Positions 1-6,745 of a stretch of 18,228 nucleotides of DNA are shown piece by piece. Source of the stretch: JBJKPP01 sp046706145 (GTDB lineage: Bacteria; Bacteroidota; Ignavibacteria; Ignavibacteriales; Ignavibacteriaceae); the NCBI GenBank assembly GCA_046706145.1, contig JBJKPP010000048.1:1-18228 (forward strand), written 5' to 3'. A program made the position numbers and the translations under genes. The notes beneath the pieces were generated by a model. That model saw only the letters and a list, made by a program, of their open reading frames with translations. It was not told where the DNA came from and did no database searches. The number at the start of each line of letters is the position of its first letter. The first letter of the stretch is position 1.

Positions 1-20
1 CTTCTCATTTTTAATGTACC

Positions 21-950
21 TTATTGGATTAACCCATTTGTAATTTTCTTCTCAAAGGTTAATGAAAGAAATTGCTGGTTTAATAAAAATGGTATTTTAT
101 GTATCTCGACGTTTAGGTTGGAATAATCTGTATCAAGGAAGTTAATCTGGCCTTTGTCCATAAATCCGTTTTTAAAACTACCTCCGGCATTTAAAAATCT
201 TATTCCTTTTCTGTAATATTCAAATGACTCGTGATAATGACCATGCAAGACCAGGTTCACGTTGTAATTATTAAATAATTCAAATAATTTTCTCTTAGTT
301 CGAAGCTTCATAGTTTGGTTTTCTATGATTTCCCAAATAGTGCCGAATTGATTATCCTTCAGCCGCCTTGATTTCTGAAAATGATGATGAATTAAAACAA
401 GTTTTATTTTACAGCTTTTATATAAGTTAAATAGATCCGTTAATTCTTTTAGCTGAACAGGATTTATTTCACCATTTGAAGCAAATACATTTTTGGTTTT
501 TGAATACTCTGCGACAGAATTTAACCCGATAATTAAAACATCATCAATTACTTTGGCGTACGGAAAAATATTAATAGGAGAAATGTAACTACAACCTTCA
601 AAAGATTCCGAAAAAAAATTATAAAATTCCTTAATTCTAAGATTGTAATTAATAGTTTCGCAATGTCTAGTGAAATTAAAAAGATCATGAACTGTTACTA
701 CACCGCCAAAAATATCATGATTACCAATAACAATTGAAAGTCTATCGGATGAAAGGAACCCAGTCTTTTTTAGTATTTTTCTTAAAAGTTCAAAATCATA
801 TGGATCCGGGTTTTCTACTAGATCCCCTGTAATTAAAAGGTGATCTATATCTTTATTATTGCAGAATTCAAGCAGCTTTTCAAATCTATATAATCCTAAA
901 TTTCTGAAATATGTGGTAAAGTGTATATCGGAAATATGAGCAATTTTCAT
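21..950 (-). CDS. Calcineurin-like metallophosphoesterase (cytoplasmic)
   Basis: A 309-residue protein of the calcineurin-like phosphoesterase superfamily. The dinuclear-metal motifs are in the expected order: DIH (D8, H10), GD (G42-D43), GNHD (N77, H78), a His run (H188-H190) and HGHYH (H236, H238, H240). It has no signal peptide or membrane segment, so it probably acts in the cytoplasm. The family hydrolyses phosphomono- and diesters. The N-terminal layout resembles class III cyclic-nucleotide phosphodiesterases (CpdA/Icc type), but the substrate cannot be read from sequence. The gene stands alone and diverges from the efflux operon. The ATG at 950 gives a proper beta-strand start (MKIAHISDIH) and has no recognisable Shine-Dalgarno. 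The family assignment is firm and the substrate is unknown. Confidence 0.9.
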   Translation of the reverse strand: MKIAHISDIHFTTYFRNLGLYRFEKLLEFCNNKDIDHLLITGDLVENPDPYDFELLRKILKKTGFLSSDRLSIVIGNHDIFGGVVTVHDLFNFTRHCETINYNLRIKEFYNFFSESFEGCSYISPINIFPYAKVIDDVLIIGLNSVAEYSKTKNVFASNGEINPVQLKELTDLFNLYKSCKIKLVLIHHHFQKSRRLKDNQFGTIWEIIENQTMKLRTKRKLFELFNNYNVNLVLHGHYHESFEYYRKGIRFLNAGGSFKNGFMDKGQINFLDTDYSNLNVEIHKIPFLLNQQFLSLTFEKKITNGLIQ

Positions 951-1255
951 ACTATGTGTTTATCTCTCATTAACTTCCTAACAATTTCCTTATTAGTTGT
1001 ATTTAATACAAAAGTAGTTAGAATTAAATTAATGAGATGTTTACTGCATCTTTTATTTTAATATATGTGATAAACATAACTTACAATTCGATTAAACTCC
1101 TATTTTCATCTCCATTTCATATTTATTTACTTTATTAATTACTTAATTTAAATAGCAGGAAAATATTACAATTCGTAAGGAAAGATTTTTGATTTTTATT
1201 TAGTTTCAAATATATATTTTAATCCTTTCAACAAATTTTAGATAATTCAATATTA
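951..1255. other. Divergent intergenic region with a 10-bp direct repeat (TTACAATTCG)
   Basis: This 305-nt, very AT-rich spacer separates the divergent phosphoesterase and efflux operon. TTACAATTCG occurs twice on the plus strand, at 1081-1090 and 1166-1175, 85 bp apart (about eight helical turns). The second copy sits in a small inverted repeat, TTAC-AATTC-GTAA (1166-1178). Repeated words upstream of an efflux operon could be regulator sites, but no regulator gene lies in the window. I saw no convincing promoter for the efflux operon and no small ORF. Confidence 0.35.
1009..1016 (-). promoter_or_regulatory. Candidate Bacteroidota -7 box for the phosphoesterase gene
   Basis: On the minus strand this reads TACTTTTG, an exact match to the Bacteroidota primary-sigma -7 consensus TAnnTTTG, about 59 nt upstream of the phosphoesterase ATG. 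I found no TTG at the usual distance upstream, so the -33 element is weak or absent. In AT-rich DNA such a match can arise by chance; it is supported mainly by similar boxes before nadB and the GH20 gene. Confidence 0.35.
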
Positions 1256-2518
1256 ATGACCAAAGTCTTATTCTTAATCCTTTGTTTAACAAAAGCAATT
1301 CTATGTCAGTATAATTTGGATTTTTTTATAAACAAAGCTTTAGATAATTCACCACAAATCAGAAATTACAATAATCTTTTTCTAATCAATAATCTTCAAA
1401 AACAACTTGATGAAGCTCAAAATTCTGCGTTCCAGGTTTCTCTTACGAGCAACTATTTGTTTGCGCCTTATTTTAATAACAACGGTCATCTTATATCGAC
1501 TAACCCCGACCCTAAAGCTATAGGCTATGACGCTGCAATTACAAATGGGGGACTTTATTCCGCCCAAATTAATGTTGCAAAGAACATCTTTAACGGTGGA
1601 TTAATGGATATTCTAAGTAAGCAGCGGGTAATTGAAGGCAAAAGTTATGAAAACAAAACTAAAGAAGAGAAGCACACTTTAAGAAAGCAGGTAACGGATC
1701 AATACTTGAATTCTCTTCAATATTTGATGCTGTATAAACTTTCAAAGGAAATAGTCGAAAACCTTAATAATCAGTTAGAGTTAACTAGTAGTCTGGTAAC
1801 CCAAGGTTTTGCTAAAGCTACAGATTATTTGCTTCTTAAGATTGAACTTAAAAATGATCAAATAAGTTCTGATCAAATGTGGCAAGACTATAAATCCAAT
1901 CTAGCACAATTGTACTCATTGTGCGGCATAACAGATACTCAAACAGTTATTATTGATTCTGTTGCGCTAAACTATAATCCACTCGCGCCACACTCAAAGT
2001 TCTTGACCCAGTATAATCTGGATAGTCTTTCTGCAGAAATTCAACAACAAATCTTTGAAACTAAATATGAACCGCAAGTACAGTTGTTTTTCAATGCAGG
2101 TTTGAATGCAATCGAGTTAAACGATATTCAAAGAAAATTTGGAATTAGCGCAGGGTTAAATTTTTCACTACCTATTTTAGACGGCGGACAAAGAAATATT
2201 ACTAGGCAACAAACTGTTCTTGCTCAAAAATCGATTTCAGATTATAAATCTTATTTTGAAAAAAATATTTCAACACAAAGAAAAGACGCCGAAAACAGGA
2301 TAAATTCTTTAGAGAAGAATGTAGAAGATTTTAAATCTCAAATAAACGATTACAACAATCTTCTAGACATATCGGAAAAAGAATTACAGCAGGGTAATCT
2401 GACAGTGATTGACTATTTAACCTTGCTGAAGAATTATATAAATATTAGAAAAAGTTATATAACTACTGAAATTAATTATCAATTAGAAATTAGTAATTAT
2501 AATTATTGGAACTGGTAA
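1256..2518 (+). CDS. TolC-family outer-membrane efflux channel
   Basis: A 420-residue protein that begins with a hydrophobic signal peptide (about residues 1-17, cleavage probably after ILCQ or nearby). Two outer-membrane-efflux repeats follow, roughly residues 20-215 and 235-420, each dominated by long amphipathic helices rich in Gln, Asn, Lys and Leu with short beta segments. Length and pattern fit the TolC/OprM (OEP) family, which trimerises into an outer-membrane barrel with a periplasmic helical tunnel. The ATG at 1256 is the first possible start after an in-frame stop at 1220-1222 and has no Shine-Dalgarno. The adaptor and RND permease follow on the same strand, so this is probably the exit duct of that pump. 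The gene ends in NYNYWNW, an aromatic C-terminus. Confidence 0.88.
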   Translation: MTKVLFLILCLTKAILCQYNLDFFINKALDNSPQIRNYNNLFLINNLQKQLDEAQNSAFQVSLTSNYLFAPYFNNNGHLISTNPDPKAIGYDAAITNGGLYSAQINVAKNIFNGGLMDILSKQRVIEGKSYENKTKEEKHTLRKQVTDQYLNSLQYLMLYKLSKEIVENLNNQLELTSSLVTQGFAKATDYLLLKIELKNDQISSDQMWQDYKSNLAQLYSLCGITDTQTVIIDSVALNYNPLAPHSKFLTQYNLDSLSAEIQQQIFETKYEPQVQLFFNAGLNAIELNDIQRKFGISAGLNFSLPILDGGQRNITRQQTVLAQKSISDYKSYFEKNISTQRKDAENRINSLEKNVEDFKSQINDYNNLLDISEKELQQGNLTVIDYLTLLKNYINIRKSYITTEINYQLEISNYNYWNW

Positions 2519-2522
2519 AAAG

Positions 2523-2592
2523 ATGGATGATGGAGGATGATAAATGGATAATGGAAAATGTAATATGAGAGACGTAATATTTATGGTGATGA
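2523..2592 (+). repeat. Degenerate heptanucleotide tandem repeat, consensus near ATGGATA
   Basis: Starting 4 nt after the stop codon of the TolC-like gene, ATG recurs exactly every 7 bp at 2523, 2530, 2537, 2544, 2551, 2558 and 2565, which is seven units in phase. Further decayed units continue to about 2592 (ACGTAAT, ATTTATG, GTGATGA). Typical units are ATGGATG, ATGGAGG, ATGGATA and ATGGAAA. As 7 is not a multiple of 3, the ATGs fall in all three frames, and the reading frame from 2523 stops after five codons, so this is not coding. It lies in the 117-nt gap between channel and adaptor genes. It resembles short tandemly repeated (STRR-like) heptamer arrays known in other bacteria; that comparison is by form only. 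Confidence 0.8.
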
Positions 2593-2635
2593 GTGGGGTC
2601 AAAATTAAATATAATATTGGAGCTTAGGTTGATAA

Positions 2636-3586
2636 ATGGAAATCTTAAAATTACTTAAAAAAGGACCGCTAGGTAAGATATTTTTGCTTTTGTTTTCAGT
2701 TTCGGTTCCGCTATTGTTTTTTTCGTGCGGTGGGAACAATGGAGAAAATACAAATGACACAAATAGCGGTACTCCAGTAACTATTACACATCCGGTTCAA
2801 CGTAATATGAGTAAATACCTGGAGTTGAATGGTAATACAGTATTTTTAAGTAAAGAAATTATAAGATCTACATTTGACGGGTTTATTGTAAAAGTTTATA
2901 AAAATATAGGGGATTCAGTTAATAGAGGTGATATCTTATTTAAGATTAGAACAAAAGAATCTGCTGCAAACGATACTTTAAGTATTAGGCTGGGTAATCA
3001 ATTATTCCAGGGGGCGGTTTATGTAAGAGCAAATTCAGAGGGCATCCTTTCCGAGCTGGATTATCACGCAGGGGATTATGTTACAGCCGGTGAACAAATT
3101 GCATTGGTATCAAACCCTTCTTCTTTACGTATAAAATTGAATGTTCCTTATGAAGATATTTTAAAAGTTAAAATAGGGAAAACATGTGAAGTAAATCTAC
3201 CGGATGGTATTAATCTTACAGGTATAATTGAAAAAAATGTTCCCGCCGTTAATCCGGTTACTCAAACTCAAGTATATTATATCAGGCTTAATCAATATCA
3301 TAATGTCCCCGAAAGTTTAAATGTAATGGTAAGAATTCCATTTAACAATTTTAAAAACACAATGGTACTTCCCAAATCTTCTTTAGTGACTGATGTTACG
3401 GAAAGCAATTTTTGGATTATGAAATTAATTAATGATACCACAGCAGTCAGAGTTGATGTTAAGAAGGGGATAGAAAACGACAGCGTTGCACAAATATTAA
3501 GTCCAGAACTAAGCAAAACTGATGAAATTGTTTTAACCGGCGCTTACGGATTGCCCGATACTGCAAAAGTTGAGATTGTTAAATGA
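2636..3586 (+). CDS. Short RND-type periplasmic adaptor lipoprotein
   Basis: A 316-residue membrane-fusion protein. The N-terminus (about residues 8-31) is a lipoprotein signal ending in a lipobox-like FFSC, which predicts lipidation at Cys31. Two biotinyl/lipoyl-like half motifs follow: residues about 81-104 (DGFIVKVYKNIGDSVNRGD) and about 132-160 (SEGILSELDYHAGDYVTAGE). They are separated by under 30 residues, so there is no room for the long alpha-helical hairpin of AcrA or MacA. Beta-barrel and membrane-proximal domains occupy the rest. It should bridge the permease to the TolC-type channel in the periplasm. The ATG at 2636 is preceded by only a weak AGG at 2626-2628. Its stop codon overlaps the permease start (ATGA), so translation is probably coupled. 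Confidence 0.85.
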   Translation: MEILKLLKKGPLGKIFLLLFSVSVPLLFFSCGGNNGENTNDTNSGTPVTITHPVQRNMSKYLELNGNTVFLSKEIIRSTFDGFIVKVYKNIGDSVNRGDILFKIRTKESAANDTLSIRLGNQLFQGAVYVRANSEGILSELDYHAGDYVTAGEQIALVSNPSSLRIKLNVPYEDILKVKIGKTCEVNLPDGINLTGIIEKNVPAVNPVTQTQVYYIRLNQYHNVPESLNVMVRIPFNNFKNTMVLPKSSLVTDVTESNFWIMKLINDTTAVRVDVKKGIENDSVAQILSPELSKTDEIVLTGAYGLPDTAKVEIVK

Positions 3587-6500
3587 ATAATTTCTATGAA
3601 AAATACAAAAGCCCGATTGCAGTAATATTAATAATAATTGTATTAGGTGGTGTATATTCTTTTCTGCATATACAATCCGCACTATTTCCGAACATTACTT
3701 TCCCGAAGGTAAAAGTAATTGCCGGAAACGGTGAACAGCCAGTTGATAAAATGACTGTCACAGTAACTGTACCTTTGGAGAATGCGATTAAAAGAGTCCC
3801 GGGCATTACTGTGATCAGAAGTAAAACAAGCAGGGGAAGCTGTGAGATTTCTGCATTCTTCAATTGGAATACTGATATCAATTTAGCTAAGCAGCGAATT
3901 GAAGCGCATATAAATGAAATAAAACAAGACTTGCCGCAAGGAATTAATATTGCAATTGAACGGATGAATCCTTCGACATTCCCCGTAATGGGTTATTCAA
4001 TTTCAGGAAAAGGTTATAGCCAGATTGATTTAAGAAATATTGCCGAATTTACTGTTAAACCCTTTTTATCCAGGATTGCTGGTGTTTCCGAGGTTGATGT
4101 AAGCGGAGGAAAAGTTGAAGAATACCATATTGTATTAAATCCTGCCAGACTAATTCAACTGCATATAACTCCGCAAATGGTTGCGGATAAGATACAAGCC
4201 TCAAACTTTATTTCTTCTACCGGATTCATAAATGATTACGATAGACTGTACTTAACCATAAGTGAAGCGACTCAGAACAGTAAAGAAGAACTGGCTAACC
4301 TTGTTATTATAAATACTCCTCAAAGGGTGATAAGGTTAAAGGATATTGCAAAGGTTGATATCGGTGTAGAAAGAAGTTATGTAAAGATAAAAGAAAATGG
4401 GAAAAACGTTCCGAAGATTGATATCTTAAAGCAACCTAATGCAAACCTTCTGGAAGTTACCGGTTCAATTCAGAAGGAACTTCCCAAGCTGCAAAAAATT
4501 CTACCTCCGGGAGTTAAGCTGGAGCCCTTTTATAATCAGGGAGAATTTGTATCCGATGCTATAAAGAGCATAAGGGACGTTGTGTGGATAGGACTTCTGC
4601 TTGCTATTTTAATTACCGTGCTCTTCCTTAAATCTTTTAAAGCAAGCTCGGTAATATTAATAACTATTCCAATTACCTTATGCTTGACCTTCATTGTTTT
4701 ATATGCAATGGGTTATACAATTAATATAATGACGATAGGGTCCATTGCTGCTGCTATAGGTCTTATTATAGATGACGCTATAGTAATAGTAGAACAGATT
4801 CACCGTACACATGAAGAGAATCCCGAAGAAAGCAGCGATACTCTGGTAACTAAAGCCATAAAATATTTATTCCCGGCAATGGTTGGTTCATCTCTAAGTA
4901 CCATAGTAATTTTTCTTCCGTTTTTCTTGATGGGCGGTCTGGCCGGCGCGTACTTTAAAGTATTGACAAGCGCCATGATTATTATCCTTGTGTGTTCTTT
5001 CTTTGTTACATGGATTGGGCTGCCGGTAATTTATCTGCTTCTTACCAAAAAAGGCTCTTCACTCGGAAAACATAAAGAAATTAAGAAAAGAAGTTGGGTT
5101 TATTTCTTTATCCGCAAAGCATGGCTATCAGCGGCTTTCATAATCTTTTTAATAGTATTTTCAATTTATATAATTCCCAAATTGCCCTCTGGATTTTTGC
5201 CACAGATGGATGAAGGTTCTATCGTTTTGGATTTTATAAGTCCGCCCGGAAGCTCGCTGGAATCTACAGATAAGATGCTTGATGTAGTTGACCATATCCT
5301 GCAAACAACACCTCAGGTTCAGTCATTCTCACGGGAGATTGGAAATCAAAACGGGTTTTTTATAACGGAACCAAATACTGGAGATTATACAATTACGCTT
5401 AAGAAAAACAGAAATTTAACCACTGATGGAGTAATTGATAAAATTAGAAAAAGAATTGAAGCAAAACTCCCTGCGCTCCAAGTGGACTTCGGACAGATAA
5501 TTGAAGATATGCTCGGCGATTTAAGCAGCACCAAGCAGCCAATATCGATAAGAGTTTTTGGAGATGATCAAGTTCAACTTCAAAAATATGCGAAGCAAAT
5601 TGCGGATATCGTTCAAAAAACAAGAGGTACTGCTGATGTTTTTGACGGTATAACCATTGCCGGCCCTAATATTTTGTTTCAACCAAAAAATGCCGTACTG
5701 GCACAATACGGTTTAACACCGAGTGAACTGCAATATCAGCTTAATACTGAAATAAAAGGAACTGTTGTAGGAAGTGTATTAGGTCAGAATCAGTTATTTA
5801 ATATTAGAATGTTCAACGGCAAACTGTTAAACTCTCTCGATGATGTTAAGAACAGCTTTGTTTTTCTTAACGACGGCTCCGCTAAACCCGTAAGTGAATT
5901 TACAAAAATAAAATTTATAAAAGGTGTAGCCGAAATTGACAGGGAAAATCTTAAAGAAGATTATGATGTAGTTGCGAGATTAAACAACCGCGACCTCGGA
6001 AGTACTATTGCAGCTATTCAAAAGAAAATTAATAAAGAAATTCATTTGCCGCCCGGCTACGAAATTGTATATGGTGGAGCATACGAACAACAGCAGAAAG
6101 CTTTTGGCGATTTAATGAAAGTACTTATTCTTGCCATTCTTTTGGTGTTCACTGTCTCTTTATTCCTTTTCAGAAAAATAAGAGTATCGATATCTATCAT
6201 ATTAATTTCAATTTTGGGTATAGCCGGAAGCTTTTTAGCACTTTTTGTTACGGGTACTCCACTTAACGTGGGAAGCTATACCGGTATTATTATGATTGTC
6301 GGTATTATAGGTGAAAATTCTATTTTTATTTATCTTCAGTACTTGGATTCAAAGAGAAGTATTGCTGCAAAAGAAGATTCTATTGTTAATTCGATTTCTT
6401 TGAGACTACGGCCGACTTTAATGACTGCATTCGGAGCAATAACTGCGCTGCTTCCATTAGCACTTGGAATTGGCACAGGTGCACAAATGCATCAGCCTTT

Positions 6501-6588
6501 GGCGATTGCAATTATAGGAGGATTTGTAATTGCGCTGCCTCTACTGCTAATAGTGCTTCCCACTATTTTAAGAATGATTGAGAAATAA
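3583..6588 (+). CDS. RND-superfamily efflux permease, mixed HME/HAE signature
   Basis: A 1001-residue inner-membrane proton-driven exporter with the RND plan. TM1 is at about residues 11-30, a large periplasmic loop runs to about 325, five TM helices lie at about 330-490, TM7 at about 505-527, a second periplasmic loop follows, and the last helices are at about 845-998. TM4 carries the acidic pair D397-D398 (GLIIDDAIVIVEQ), matching the AcrB proton-relay aspartates. At the place of the AcrB TM10 lysine there is Glu911 (GENSIF), as is usual in heavy-metal (HME) pumps. GFLPQMDEGS after TM7 and GTADVFDG in the second loop also recall CusA/CzcA. The substrate is therefore uncertain, either metal ions or hydrophobic/amphiphilic drugs. 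It overlaps the adaptor gene by 4 nt. Family certain, subfamily tentative. Confidence 0.93.
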   Translation: MNNFYEKYKSPIAVILIIIVLGGVYSFLHIQSALFPNITFPKVKVIAGNGEQPVDKMTVTVTVPLENAIKRVPGITVIRSKTSRGSCEISAFFNWNTDINLAKQRIEAHINEIKQDLPQGINIAIERMNPSTFPVMGYSISGKGYSQIDLRNIAEFTVKPFLSRIAGVSEVDVSGGKVEEYHIVLNPARLIQLHITPQMVADKIQASNFISSTGFINDYDRLYLTISEATQNSKEELANLVIINTPQRVIRLKDIAKVDIGVERSYVKIKENGKNVPKIDILKQPNANLLEVTGSIQKELPKLQKILPPGVKLEPFYNQGEFVSDAIKSIRDVVWIGLLLAILITVLFLKSFKASSVILITIPITLCLTFIVLYAMGYTINIMTIGSIAAAIGLIIDDAIVIVEQIHRTHEENPEESSDTLVTKAIKYLFPAMVGSSLSTIVIFLPFFLMGGLAGAYFKVLTSAMIIILVCSFFVTWIGLPVIYLLLTKKGSSLGKHKEIKKRSWVYFFIRKAWLSAAFIIFLIVFSIYIIPKLPSGFLPQMDEGSIVLDFISPPGSSLESTDKMLDVVDHILQTTPQVQSFSREIGNQNGFFITEPNTGDYTITLKKNRNLTTDGVIDKIRKRIEAKLPALQVDFGQIIEDMLGDLSSTKQPISIRVFGDDQVQLQKYAKQIADIVQKTRGTADVFDGITIAGPNILFQPKNAVLAQYGLTPSELQYQLNTEIKGTVVGSVLGQNQLFNIRMFNGKLLNSLDDVKNSFVFLNDGSAKPVSEFTKIKFIKGVAEIDRENLKEDYDVVARLNNRDLGSTIAAIQKKINKEIHLPPGYEIVYGGAYEQQQKAFGDLMKVLILAILLVFTVSLFLFRKIRVSISIILISILGIAGSFLALFVTGTPLNVGSYTGIIMIVGIIGENSIFIYLQYLDSKRSIAAKEDSIVNSISLRLRPTLMTAFGAITALLPLALGIGTGAQMHQPLAIAIIGGFVIALPLLLIVLPTILRMIEK

Positions 6589-6626
6589 GGAAGATGCTTT
6601 TTGTAGACTGAATTATCTCCAAGGCG

Positions 6627-6640
6627 AACTCGATCGAGTT
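6627..6640. terminator. Palindrome AACTCGATCGAGTT: weak terminator or operator
   Basis: A perfect 14-bp palindrome 39 nt after the permease stop, followed by the T-rich ATATATTTTATT. As RNA it folds into a 5-bp stem (AACTC/GAGTT) with a GATC loop and a partial U tract, which could end the efflux transcript. As DNA it could equally be a dimeric regulator site upstream of nadB. The stem is short for an intrinsic terminator, so both readings stay open. Confidence 0.4.
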
Positions 6641-6653
6641 ATATATTTTATTC

Positions 6654-6664
6654 CTGACTGTCAG
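6654..6664. promoter_or_regulatory. Small inverted repeat CTGAC-T-GTCAG upstream of nadB
   Basis: A perfect 5+1+5 inverted repeat whose centre lies about 25 bp from the centre of the preceding palindrome and about 42 bp upstream of the candidate nadB -7 box. Its position would suit a regulator of the nad cluster. I do not recognise it as a known NadR, NiaR, NrtR or NadQ operator, and no regulator gene is present in the window. Confidence 0.3.
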
Positions 6665-6705
6665 AACCACCCTATTTAATATATAAAACACACTTTTTTG
6701 TTTAA

Positions 6706-6713
6706 TAGATTTG
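6706..6713 (+). promoter_or_regulatory. Candidate Bacteroidota -7 box for nadBC
   Basis: TAGATTTG matches TAnnTTTG exactly and ends 32 nt before the GTG start of nadB, implying a short leader. A TTG at 6698-6700 is far too close to serve as a -33 element, and none is seen at about 19 bp. The support is position plus recurrence of the motif upstream of two other genes in the window. Confidence 0.4.
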
Positions 6714-6745
6714 TAAATTCGTAGTCAAACAGAAATGAGTAGCGA

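Noticed and set aside
1201..1208. TAGTTTCA as -7 box of the efflux operon
   Set aside because: It departs from TAnnTTTG at the last two bases and has no TTG at the right distance.
2523..2592. CRISPR array or short coding peptide
   Set aside because: The period is 7 bp with no spacers, and every ATG frame is short or out of phase, so neither CRISPR nor coding fits.
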